In this document: piece by piece, positions 24,160 to 33,664 of the stretch
Layout of the letters: every line of letters starts with the position of its first letter
Position numbering within the stretch: the stretch's first letter is position 1
Assembly: GCA_963757605.1 (NCBI GenBank)
Contig: CAVWSF010000001.1
Location: 372,001-436,000 of the forward strand
Source of the DNA: JAICJC01 sp963757605
GTDB taxonomy: Bacteria; Actinomycetota; Thermoleophilia; Gaiellales; JAICJC01
Reading direction: 5' to 3'
Length of the DNA: 64,000 nt
Translations under genes and position numbers: made by a program
Notes under the pieces: generated by a model
What the model was told of the DNA's origin: nothing
The model's input: only the letters and a program-made list of their open reading frames with translations
The model's database searches: none

Positions 24160-25331
24160 GCGACCACCTCCACCAGCGTTCCCGGCCGCCCGCCGGGGAC
24201 GACGAGCGGCGTGTAGTCGTCGGCGTACCCGCGCCCGGCCTCCGTCTCGACGAGGACGAGCTGGCGCGTGCCGCGAAGCGCGTGCCGGTGGGCCCGCGCC
24301 TGGCGCTCGGCGAGGTCGCGCAGCCGCCGCGACCGCTCCGCCTTGACGGCCGCCGAGACCGGGTCCCAGGCCTCGTCGGCGGTGCCCGGCCGCGGCGAGT
24401 ACGGGAAGACGTGGACGCGCGTGAAGCCCGCTGCGCGCACGGCGGAGAGTGTCCGCTCGAAGGCGGCGTCGTCCTCGGCCGGGTGGCCGACGATGACGTC
24501 GGTCGTCAGGTTGACGCCGGGGACTCGCGCGCGGGCCCGGCCCATCGCCCGCAGGAACGCCGCCGCGGTGTAGCGGCGCCGCATCGCCGCGAGGACGCCG
24601 TCGTCGCCCGACTGCATCGGCACATGCAGATGGCGGGCGACGCCCGGGTCGGCCATCGCGCCGAGCAGCGCGTCCGAGACGTGGTTCACCTCGATGGACG
24701 AGAGCCGGACGCGGTCGATCCCGTCCACCTCGGCCGCGCAGGCGAGCAGGTCGGGCAGGCGCATGCCGGCCGCGCGGTCGCGGAAGCAGCCCAGGTTGAT
24801 GCCCGTCAGGACGACCTCGCGATGGCCCTGGCGGGCCCGGCGGGACACGTCGGAGAGGACGTCGGCCGCGCGGCGGCTGCGGCTCTTCCCGCGCACCTGC
24901 GGGATCACGCAGTAGCTGCAGGTGAACGAGCAGCCGTCCTGGATCTTGACGTAGGCGCGCGTCCGCGGGAACGCCGGCCGTGGGCCGGCGCAGCCCAGGT
25001 CGCCCACCCAGCCGGCGACGATGCGAGGCACCGCCTCCGGCGCGCCCCGCACCACGGTGACGTTGGCGGCGACGTCCTCGAACGCCACGCCCTGGAGGTT
25101 CGCCCCGCAGCCGGTCACGAACACCCGCTCGGCCGTCCGCGCCGCCCGCCTGACCGCCTTGCGCGACTTCGCGACGGCTTCGGCGGTCACGCAGCAGGTG
25201 TTCACGATCCGAAGCGGCGCCCGCGCCGCCTCGACCTCGGCGTGCCCGGCCGCGACGAGCTCCTCGCGGATCTCCTGGGCGTCGGTCATCGACACCTTGC
25301 AGCCCAGGAACTCGGCCGCGAACCCGCTCAC
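24156..25331 (-). CDS. mtaB: tRNA t6A37 methylthiotransferase MtaB
   Basis: 391 residues. Radical-SAM methylthiotransferase that makes ms2t6A37. The N-terminal UPF0004 domain has EFLGCKVSMTDAQEIREELV, IVNTCCVTAEAVAKSRKAVR and FVTGCGANL with three cluster Cys. The radical-SAM motif is CSFTCSYCVIPQVRGKSRSR. FPYSPRPGTADEAW precedes the C-terminal TRAM-like strand region (QLVLVETEAGRGYADDYTPL). GTG 25331 overlaps the rsmE stop by 4 nt. Confidence 0.94.
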   Translation of the reverse strand: MSGFAAEFLGCKVSMTDAQEIREELVAAGHAEVEAARAPLRIVNTCCVTAEAVAKSRKAVRRAARTAERVFVTGCGANLQGVAFEDVAANVTVVRGAPEAVPRIVAGWVGDLGCAGPRPAFPRTRAYVKIQDGCSFTCSYCVIPQVRGKSRSRRAADVLSDVSRRARQGHREVVLTGINLGCFRDRAAGMRLPDLLACAAEVDGIDRVRLSSIEVNHVSDALLGAMADPGVARHLHVPMQSGDDGVLAAMRRRYTAAAFLRAMGRARARVPGVNLTTDVIVGHPAEDDAAFERTLSAVRAAGFTRVHVFPYSPRPGTADEAWDPVSAAVKAERSRRLRDLAERQARAHRHALRGTRQLVLVETEAGRGYADDYTPLVVPGGRPGTLVEVVA

Positions 25332-26011
25332 CCCAGGAACCCCATCTCGCGCAGCGCCAGCGCGGCGGCGACGATCGCCGCGGTCTCGGTGCGAAGGACG
25401 ACCGGCCCGAACGTCGCGACGGCGACCCCGCTTGCCCGGGCCAGCTCGAGCTCGGCCTCCGAGAAGCCCGGCTCGGGGCCGATCAGGAGCGTCGTCTGGC
25501 GGCGGCCCACGATCCGGTCGGCCAGGCCTCCGGACGCCCCCTCGGCGCTCAGGACGACCGCCTCGGGCGAGAGCACGTCGGCATAGCTCGCCGGATCCAG
25601 GACGTCGGGCACACGCGCCTGCTTGGACTGCTTCGCCGCCGCCTCGGCCACCCGCCGCCAGCGCTCGATCCGGGCGGGCGTGAACCGGCCCTTCAGGAGC
25701 TCGGTGCGAAGCGCGCCGATGCGGGCGACGCCGAGCTCCGTCAGCTTCTCGACCGCGCTGTCGGAGCGGCCGCCCGGCTGGGCGATCCACACGGTCACGG
25801 TTGGTGCGGCCACGGCGGCGATCTCCTTCACGAGCTCCAGGCCCCCGGGCACGACCCGCGCCTCGTGCACGCGACCGCCGGCGGCGACCTCGCAAGTATC
25901 GCCCACGCGCAGGCGAAGGACGTGCTCCAGGTGGTGGCGGTCGGCCGGCGCCAGCATCGCCACACCGTCCGTGACGCCCTGCGCGAAGAAGCGGTAGGTG
26001 TGGCGCGTCAC
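25328..26011 (-). CDS. rsmE: 16S rRNA (uracil-1498-N3)-methyltransferase RsmE
   Basis: 227 residues of the SPOUT class. The N-terminal PUA-like domain reads HHLEHVLRLRVGDTCEVAAG. The knot domain has KLTELGVARIGALRTE, RWRRVAEAAAKQSKQARVP, LLIGPEPGFSEAELELARA and VVLRTETAAIVAAALALREM. It methylates U1498 of 16S rRNA. GTG 26011 overlaps the prmA stop (GTGA). prmA-rsmE adjacency is a common arrangement. Confidence 0.95.
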   Translation of the reverse strand: MTRHTYRFFAQGVTDGVAMLAPADRHHLEHVLRLRVGDTCEVAAGGRVHEARVVPGGLELVKEIAAVAAPTVTVWIAQPGGRSDSAVEKLTELGVARIGALRTELLKGRFTPARIERWRRVAEAAAKQSKQARVPDVLDPASYADVLSPEAVVLSAEGASGGLADRIVGRRQTTLLIGPEPGFSEAELELARASGVAVATFGPVVLRTETAAIVAAALALREMGFLG

Positions 26012-26718
26012 GGCTCGAGGACCTCGGCCGCCCAGCCGTCCACCTCCGCGCGCGGGCTCCCGCCCAGCGTCTGGTCGGCGGTGAGGCCCGAGGCCAGGAT
26101 CCGCGCCGGCAGGTCCGGCCGCCGAAGCAGCCGCTCGAGGATCCCGAGCTCCAGATTCGCGAGCCACAGCGGCGCCGCCGGCAGCGGGTCGGCGAGGACG
26201 TCGGCCAGCCCGACGGCGACCTCGATGCCGTTTCTGGCGGCGTTCTCGGCCGTGGCCCCGACCGCCAGCGGGTCGACGTCGAACGCCGCCACCGGCCCGA
26301 AGCCGAGCCGCAGCGCTGCGATCGAGAGAACGCCCGAGCCGCAGCCGAGGTCGAGAGCGGGCGACCGGTCGAGCCCGGCGAGCAGCTCGAGCGCCGCGCG
26401 TGTGGATCCGTGCGCCCCGGTGCCGAAGGCGCGGCCCGGATCGATCACGACCGCCACCTCCTCGGGCGGAAACCACGGCGGCCCGATCCAGAGCGGCCCG
26501 ACGCGCACGGGCCGGTGGAACGCCCGCCAGGCGTCCTCCCAGCCCGGCTCCACCGCCTGCGGCTCGAGGTCGGGGGCCGGCGGCTCGTCGGCGTAGCCCG
26601 CCAGGACGACATCGCTGCCGTCGCGCTCCTCCTCGACCCCTTCGGGGAAGAGCTCGAGCATGCGCGCGAGCGCGATCTCGGCGTCGGCGGCCGGGACGCG
26701 CAGCGAGTAGCGGTTCAC
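26008..26718 (-). CDS. prmA: Ribosomal protein L11 methyltransferase PrmA
   Basis: 236 residues. The N-terminal L11-binding domain is rather short (RYSLRVPAADAEIALARMLE), then WEDAWRAFHRPVRVGPLWIG and VVIDPGRAFGTGAHGSTRAA. SAM motif I is LDLGCGSGVLSIAALRLG, followed by AFDVDPLAV and the catalytic-site strand LWLANLELGILERL, where canonical proteins have NI. GTG 26718 overlaps the dnaJ stop by 4 nt, so it depends on translation of dnaJ or its 3' part. Confidence 0.9.
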   Translation of the reverse strand: MNRYSLRVPAADAEIALARMLELFPEGVEEERDGSDVVLAGYADEPPAPDLEPQAVEPGWEDAWRAFHRPVRVGPLWIGPPWFPPEEVAVVIDPGRAFGTGAHGSTRAALELLAGLDRSPALDLGCGSGVLSIAALRLGFGPVAAFDVDPLAVGATAENAARNGIEVAVGLADVLADPLPAAPLWLANLELGILERLLRRPDLPARILASGLTADQTLGGSPRAEVDGWAAEVLEP

Positions 26719-27824
26719 CGGAAGGCAGCGCGCAGGCGGCCGAGGAAGCTCTCGTCGGGCGCATAGGTGGCGTCGTCGACGCCGCGCTCGAAGCCCTGAA
26801 GGTGGGCGCGCTGCTCGTCGGTCAGTTTGCGCGGGATCATCACGCCGACCACGATCCGGTGGTCGCCCCGCCCGCGCCCGCCCAGCACGGGCATGCCGCG
26901 GCCGCGCAGCACGACCACCTCGCCCGGCTGCGTGCCCGGCGTCACCTCGATCTCATACGGGCCCTCGAGCGTCTCGACCGCCACGGTCGTCCCGAGCGCC
27001 GCCTGGGTGAACGGCAGGTCCAGCACCGTGACCAGGTCGTTGCCGTCGCGCTCGAAGCGCGGGTCGGACGCGACCGTGACGTGGACGTAGAGGTCGCCCG
27101 CGCCGCCCTCGCCCTCGTGCCCGCGGCCGGAGAGCCGCAGCCGCTGGCCCGAGGCGATCCCGGCGGGAATCTGCACCTCGACGCTGCGCCGGACCGAGAG
27201 CCGGCCGCGCCCGCGGCAGTCGTGGCAGGGCGAGTCGATCCGCACGCCGCGGCCGCCGCACGCCGCGCACGGCGATGCCTGCACGAACTGGCCGAAGGCC
27301 GTCTGGGCGACGTGCTGGACCCGGCCCGCTCCGCCGCACTCCGGGCACGTCGTGGGCTGCGTCCCCGGCTCGGCGCCGCTCCCGTCGCAGCGCTCACAGG
27401 CGGCGATCAGGTCGACCCCGACCTCGCGGGTGACGCCGAAGGCCGCGTCGGCCAGCGTCAGCTCGACCGTCGCCGCGGCGTCGCCGCCACGCGGCCGGGC
27501 GCGCCGCGCGCCGGAGAAGAGGTCGTCCCCGAAGAACGCCCCGAGCAGATCGGACAGGCTCGAGAAGTCCATGAACTGCTCGGTGTGGAACTGGGTGCCG
27601 GCGATGCCGGCGTGCCCGAACCGGTCGTACCGGGCCCGGGTGCCGGCATCGCTCAACACCTCGTATGCCTCGGCGGCCTCGCGGAATCGCTCGGCCGCCT
27701 CTGGCTCGGGGTTCACGTCGGGATGGAGCTCACGCGCCAGCCGCCGGAACGCCTTCTTGACGTCCGCGTCCTAGGCGTCCCGAGGGACGCCCAGGACGTC
27801 GTAGTAGTCTCGCTTCGCCGCCAC
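26715..27824 (-). CDS. dnaJ: Chaperone DnaJ with an in-frame amber codon in the J-domain
   Basis: From GTG 27824 the frame reads AAKRDYYDVLGVPRDA, then TAG (27773-27771), then DADVKKAFRRLARELHPDVN and a full DnaJ. So codon 18 is a stop between helices I and II of the J-domain; HPD remains downstream. A G/F-like linker follows, then four zinc repeats (CERCDGSG, CPECGGAG, CAACGGRG, CHDCRGRG) and the C-terminal substrate domains. A CAG to TAG change explains the stop, since the surrounding palindrome pairs perfectly with C there. Either sequencing error, nonsense allele, or translation from GTG 27716 lacking HPD. Confidence 0.85.
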
Positions 27825-27847
27825 GCCCGTAGTCTACGGGCGGGCTT

Positions 27848-27958
27848 TCACCACTCGTGGAAGCCGCGGCCGCCGCGGTGGTGATGGACGTGCGCCAGGA
27901 ACAGCGCAAGCGACGTTGCCCACAGAAGCAACGCCGGCCGCCTCGTCAAGAACCTCAT
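27848..27958 (-). CDS. Short membrane/secreted peptide (36 aa), candidate signal pro-peptide
   Basis: MRFLTRRPALLLWATSLALF is a basic n-region followed by a hydrophobic stretch; then AHVHHHRGGRGFHEW. A strong GGGAGGTGGG ribosome site lies 4 nt before ATG 27958. It starts 41 nt downstream of the HTH-TPR regulator on the same strand, with no terminator between. A short exported peptide gene right after an HTH-TPR gene is the arrangement of RRNPP quorum-sensing pairs. The mature peptide would be the His/Gly-rich tail. That role is inference. Confidence 0.6.
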   Translation of the reverse strand: MRFLTRRPALLLWATSLALFLAHVHHHRGGRGFHEW

Positions 27959-27999
27959 ATGTCCCACCTCCCGTGCCCGTTGACGGAGTCTTCCGTCGC

Positions 28000-29349
28000 C
28001 TACCAGCGGACGTCCTGCAGAGCGTCGGCAGCCCTCCGGTAGAGCTCGGCGGCCCGCTCCGGGTCGCCGCGCCTTGTCGCCACGTCGCCGAGCGCTACCC
28101 ATGAGCCGGCCATGTGGCTGATCGATTCCACCGCGACGAAGCACTCCGCCGCAGCCTCGAAGTCGCGCTCGGCCTCATCGACGAGATCCAGCCCCAAGCG
28201 GGCCTTGCCCATGACGAGACGAGCGTTCCCCTCTTCTTGTCGGTATTCCACGCGGCCGCCCAATAGCTCGATCGCGCGATTTGCGCTCTCGATCGCTCCC
28301 TCGGGGTCGCCGGAGTGCAGCCGCGCCGAGGCGAGCGAGGACGCCGCGAACGCCGCGTCGACGCGGTTGTCCTGCTCGACGGCGATCCGGAACGACTCGC
28401 GCAGGAGCGGCACCGCGTCGTGTGGGCGGCCCGTGATCGCGTGCAGCTGGCCGAGGTTGTTCAGGAGCTTGCCGACGTACTCGTGGTCGGACACGCGCTC
28501 GAAGAGCGCCTTCGACCGCTCGGCGTACTCCTGCGCGCGCGTGTACTCGTTGCGGCGCTCGGCGACGAGCGAGGCGTCGAGGTACGTCTCGGCGAGGACG
28601 CGGTCGTCGTCGAGCGCCCGCGCCAGCTCGAGCGCCCGCTCGACGTCCTCGGCGGCGGCGGTGAAGTCCTTCTGGCGGCGGCGGATCTTCGCGCGCGTGT
28701 TCAGGATGCGCACGCGGAGCGCGTCGGACGTGCGGTCGGCCTCGCCGGCGAGGCGCAGCGCCTCATCGAGGAGCGCGATCGCCGTCGCGTGGCTTCCCAT
28801 CTTGAAGCGCACGACGCCGAGCCGGTAGAGCGCGTCAGCGTGGTCGGAGGCGGCGCCCTCGAGCCCGGCGGCCGCCGCGGCGGTCCCGAGCACCGTGGCG
28901 GCGTCGTCGAGCCGGCCGATGTGATGCAGCGCCCAGCCGAGCGCGGCGCCGTGGCGCAGGGCCAGATGCGCGTCGCCCGAGGAGCGCACCGCGCCCTGCA
29001 CGCGCTCCAGGTCGGCGACGGCCTCGGCATAGCGGCGCGCCTCGACCGACGCCTCGGCGCGCGCGACGACCGCCGCGCTCGCCGCGACTGCGGCCGGCCC
29101 CGCCTCCCCCTCCAGGGCGGAGCGGTCGACCGCGAGCCGGGCTGTGAACCACGCCATCGCCGCGGCGGACGGCCGCGTCTTGCCGAGCTCGACCTGGCTC
29201 ACGTACTCCTTCGTGAACCTCTCGCCCCCGAGCTCGGCCTGGGTCAGCCCCGCGTCGAGACGCAGCGCCCGCACCCTGGCGCCGACCCCCTCCGGGGCCT
29301 GCCGGACGCGGACGCTGCCGCGACGCTCGGCTGTCCTCGCGCGTGCCAT
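28000..29349 (-). CDS. HTH-XRE regulator with TPR domain (RRNPP-like architecture)
   Basis: 449 residues. Residues ~20-80 are an XRE helix-turn-helix: RVRALRLDAGLTQAELGGER, FTKEYVSQVELGKTRPSAAA. Residues ~100-449 are about eight TPR units (ALGWALHHIGRLDDAATVLG, ALYRLGVVRFKMGSHATAIA, AETYLDASLVAERRNEYTRA, LLNNLGQLHAITGRPHDAVP, SWVALGDVATRRGDPERAAE). HTH plus C-terminal TPR superhelix is the domain order of PlcR, Rgg and NprR, where the TPR binds a peptide. Start ATG 29349 or GTG 29358. It interrupts the usual hrcA-dnaJ order. Confidence 0.88.
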   Translation of the reverse strand: MARARTAERRGSVRVRQAPEGVGARVRALRLDAGLTQAELGGERFTKEYVSQVELGKTRPSAAAMAWFTARLAVDRSALEGEAGPAAVAASAAVVARAEASVEARRYAEAVADLERVQGAVRSSGDAHLALRHGAALGWALHHIGRLDDAATVLGTAAAAAGLEGAASDHADALYRLGVVRFKMGSHATAIALLDEALRLAGEADRTSDALRVRILNTRAKIRRRQKDFTAAAEDVERALELARALDDDRVLAETYLDASLVAERRNEYTRAQEYAERSKALFERVSDHEYVGKLLNNLGQLHAITGRPHDAVPLLRESFRIAVEQDNRVDAAFAASSLASARLHSGDPEGAIESANRAIELLGGRVEYRQEEGNARLVMGKARLGLDLVDEAERDFEAAAECFVAVESISHMAGSWVALGDVATRRGDPERAAELYRRAADALQDVRW

Positions 29350-29522
29350 CGGACTCACAGTAGCGGATGCTCGTCTACTTGACCAGATCTCCCGGGACGG
29401 ATTCTTCCCATGGCTGTATTCCCTTTTTCTAGCGAAATTCCTCGGTCAACTACTTGCAAATCGTTCTACTTGATTTCACCCTTTTCGGGTACTTGACTGC
29501 GGCCTGTCGGATCGGCTATGGT
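29350..29522. promoter_or_regulatory. Divergent control region with four TACTTGA repeats
   Basis: Relatively AT-rich spacer. The octamer-like motif (C/G)TACTTG(A/C) occurs at 29375-29383, 29450-29458, 29466-29474 and 29489-29497, all in the same orientation. The fourth copy overlaps TTGACT (29493-29498), which with TATGGT (29517-29522) at 18-bp spacing makes a good plus-strand promoter. The first copy lies 26 nt before the regulator ATG. These are candidate operators of the HTH-TPR protein. Confidence 0.5.
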
Positions 29523-29559
29523 GAGCCCACAACGCGAAGACGGCACGTTCGAGACGGCG

Positions 29560-29676
29560 ATGTCGGAAGCAGAGTTCGTGAAGCCGGTGGGCCGCCGGCA
29601 GAAGGATTCAGGAAGCTTCCGGGGTCTCATCGCCCAACTCGGCGCCGGGGGTCGGAGTCACAAAGCGCGGTGGTGA
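29560..29676 (+). CDS. Small ORF (38 aa) behind the divergent promoter
   Basis: Starts MSEAEFVKPVGRRQKDSGSF and ends GRSHKARW. It is the only open frame between the plus-strand promoter (-10 at 29517-29522) and a strong hairpin that begins at its stop codon, so it fits a compact transcription unit. The frame is also open upstream to an ATG at 29518, inside the -10, which I do not favour. No hydrophobic leader and a weak ribosome site. Possibly a regulated peptide, or the RNA itself is the product. Confidence 0.35.
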   Translation: MSEAEFVKPVGRRQKDSGSFRGLIAQLGAGGRSHKARW

Positions 29677-29701
29677 GGACTGGAGCCCCTCACCACCGCG
29701 C
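29665..29701. terminator. Strong hairpin between small ORF and hrcA
   Basis: Perfect 14-bp stem 29665-29678 / 29688-29701 (GCGCGGTGGTGAGG / CCTCACCACCGCGC), 9-nt loop. It includes the TGA of the small ORF (29674-29676) and lies 45 nt beyond the end of the convergent hrcA gene. Probably terminates both transcripts; no U-tract. Confidence 0.7.
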
Positions 29702-29745
29702 GACTCAGCTTAACCGGCGGCGCGTTGGACGGTTCGACGAAACCC

Positions 29746-30780
29746 CTACTCCTCATACACCTCGGCCACGAACTCGGACAGCGCGTGCGCCGCGCCGCGC
29801 ACCGAGCGGATCGCGACGCCGTAGTCCATCCGCCGCGGGCCGATCAGCGAGACGGTGCCCAGGTTCCGCGTCGCCAGGCCGTAATTGGCGGCCACCATCG
29901 CCAGGCCGCGCATGTACGGAACCGTGTGGTCGGCGCCGATCCGCAGGTAGGGGCGCTGGGAGTCGAGCGCCTGACGCAGCATCTCGAGCATCCCGACCCG
30001 GCCCTCGAGCACGCCCACGAGGTCGTTGATCGCGGCCAGGTCGTCGACGTGCATCTCCTCGAGGAGCCGCGCCCCGCCGCCGACGTACAGCTGCTGCTCG
30101 GCGGCGTCGACCAGCTCCGTGAACGCGGGCCGCAGGGCGTCGAGGAACGCGCGCTCGGTCGGCGAGAGGCCGGGCTCGTCGAGCCGGGTCACGAGCATCC
30201 GCCCTCCGAGCCGCACGCCGGTCAGCTGCTCGTTCAGAAACGCGTTCGCCCATTCGGCCAGCTTGGGGTCGACCACGCCCGCGAACGGGAAGATGCGCTT
30301 GGTGACCCCGCCGGTGCCCGTGATGACGACGACCATGACGACCTGCGGCTGGAGCAGCAGCACCTCGATGTGGCGGATCTCGGTCGACTCGAGCCGCGGC
30401 GCCGTGACCAGGGCGACCAGCGACGTCACCTGGGAGAGCATCTCGGTCGTGACCCGAAGCGCGGTGTCGACCTCGTTTCGTACGCCCGACAGGTCGACCG
30501 GAAGGACGGCCGGCGCGAGAGGCTGCTCCAGGAGCGACTCGGCGTAGAGCCGGTAGCCGGCGTCGGTGGGCACACGGCCGGCCGACGTGTGCGGGTGGTC
30601 GAGCAGGCCGCGCGACTCGAGCTCGGCCAGCTCGTAGCGGACGGTCGAGGACGACGCCTCCACCGCGCCGAGCTCGACGAGCGTCTTCGAACCGACCGGG
30701 TGCCCGGTGGCGATGTAGGCGTCGATGAGCTGCGTCAGGATCACCACCTGCCGCGGGGTGAGCGGGACGCGCGCGCTCAC
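29746..30780 (-). CDS. hrcA: Heat-inducible transcription repressor HrcA
   Basis: 344 residues. Winged helix RQVVILTQLIDAYIATGHPV-GSKTLVE followed by SSSTVRYELAELESRGLLDHPHTSAGRVPTDAGYR is diagnostic. The C-terminal GAF-like half includes IEVLLLQPQVVMVVVITGTG and NYGLATRNLGTVSLIGPRRMDY. HrcA represses chaperone genes at CIRCE elements. I find no CIRCE here, so its targets (groEL, dnaK) must lie elsewhere. GTG 30780 overlaps the hemW stop. Normally dnaJ follows directly; here the HTH-TPR unit intervenes. Confidence 0.95.
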   Translation of the reverse strand: MSARVPLTPRQVVILTQLIDAYIATGHPVGSKTLVELGAVEASSSTVRYELAELESRGLLDHPHTSAGRVPTDAGYRLYAESLLEQPLAPAVLPVDLSGVRNEVDTALRVTTEMLSQVTSLVALVTAPRLESTEIRHIEVLLLQPQVVMVVVITGTGGVTKRIFPFAGVVDPKLAEWANAFLNEQLTGVRLGGRMLVTRLDEPGLSPTERAFLDALRPAFTELVDAAEQQLYVGGGARLLEEMHVDDLAAINDLVGVLEGRVGMLEMLRQALDSQRPYLRIGADHTVPYMRGLAMVAANYGLATRNLGTVSLIGPRRMDYGVAIRSVRGAAHALSEFVAEVYEE

Positions 30781-31846
30781 CGCAGCACGCTCGCGACCAC
30801 GTCGTTGGCCAGGAAGCGGCCGCGCTCGGTGAGGGCCAGCGCGCCGTCCTCGTGGACGAGCATCCCGGCGGCCGCCAGCCGCTCGCACGCCGCATCGTCC
30901 ACCAGCGCGGCGAGCCCGTTCAGCTCGAGCGGCACGTCGAGCCGAAGGCCCAGCATCAGCCGCTCCATGCCGCGCTCGGACGGCGTCAGGAGCTCGACCT
31001 CGGCCGGTGGGCGCCGGCCCGCCTCGACCGCCTCCAGGTAGCCGCGCAGTCCCGGCCGGTTCCGGCGCCGCTCGAGGCCAAGCGTGGAGACGGCGCCGAC
31101 GCCGATCCCCACGTAGTCGTGACCCAGCCAGTAGCCGAGGTTGTGGCGGCACTCGTGGCCCGGCCGGCAGAAGTTCGCCGTCTCGTACCAGCGGTAGCCG
31201 GCCGCGCGCAGCGCCCCGACCACCTCCTCGTAGTAGTCCTCCATGGCCTCGGCCTGCCGCTCGAGCTCGCGTCCGTGGCGGTGGGTGAAGCGCGTGCCCG
31301 GCTTGGCCTCGAGCTCGTAGGCGCTCACGTGATCGGGCGCGAGCGTTGCGAGGGCGTCCAGGTCGGCACGCAGATCGGCGCCGCTCTGCCCCGGAACCCC
31401 GAAGATCAAGTCGAGGTTGAGGCTTTCGATGCCGGCGTCGCGCAGAACCCGCACCGCTGCAACGATCTGCTCGGGACGGGCCCGCCGCTCGAGCACCTCC
31501 AGGAGGTGCGGCCGGAAGCTCTGGGCGCCCAGCGACACGCGCGTCACACCACCCTCGACCAACACTTGAGCCTTGGCGGGCGTCACCGTCTCGGGGTTGC
31601 ACTCGACGGTGACCTCTGCGGCCGAGGGCAGGGCCGCCAGGAGGCGGGCCAGGTCGCGATCGGCCAGGATCGACGGCGTGCCGCCGCCGACGAAGATCGT
31701 CTCGGGCGCCACGTCCGCCCGCTCCGCCTCAACGGCGAGCGCCTCGACGTACCGGGCCCGCTCGTCCTCGCGGCCGGTCACCGTGACGAAGTCGCAGTAG
31801 CCGCACCGGTGAGCGCAGAACGGCACGTGCACGTAGAGGTGGCGGG

Positions 31847-31850
<4 letters not shown>
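30777..31850 (-). CDS. hemW: Radical SAM protein HemW (coproporphyrinogen-oxidase-like)
   Basis: 357 residues. LYVHVPFCAHRCGYCDFVT carries the CxxxCxxC cluster. Further motifs are IFVGGGTPSILADRDLARLL, VECNPETVTPAKAQVL, SLGAQSFRPHLLEVLERR and NLDLIFGVPGQ. The Cys after the cluster is CDF, matching HemW rather than HemN (CxF). HemW is a heme chaperone for respiratory proteins; it was long annotated as oxygen-independent coproporphyrinogen oxidase. lepA-hemW-hrcA is a conserved order. GTGA overlap with lepA. Confidence 0.94.
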
Positions 31851-33655
<1,805 letters not shown>

Positions 33656-33664
33656 GGATGAAGG

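Noticed and set aside
27771..27773. Pyrrolysine or other recoding of the dnaJ TAG
   Set aside because: TAG terminates several unambiguous genes in the window and no supporting machinery is visible; a C-to-T change is simpler.
27716..30800. CIRCE operator for HrcA upstream of hrcA or dnaJ
   Set aside because: No TTAGCACTC-N9-GAGTGCTAA-like dyad is present in this stretch.
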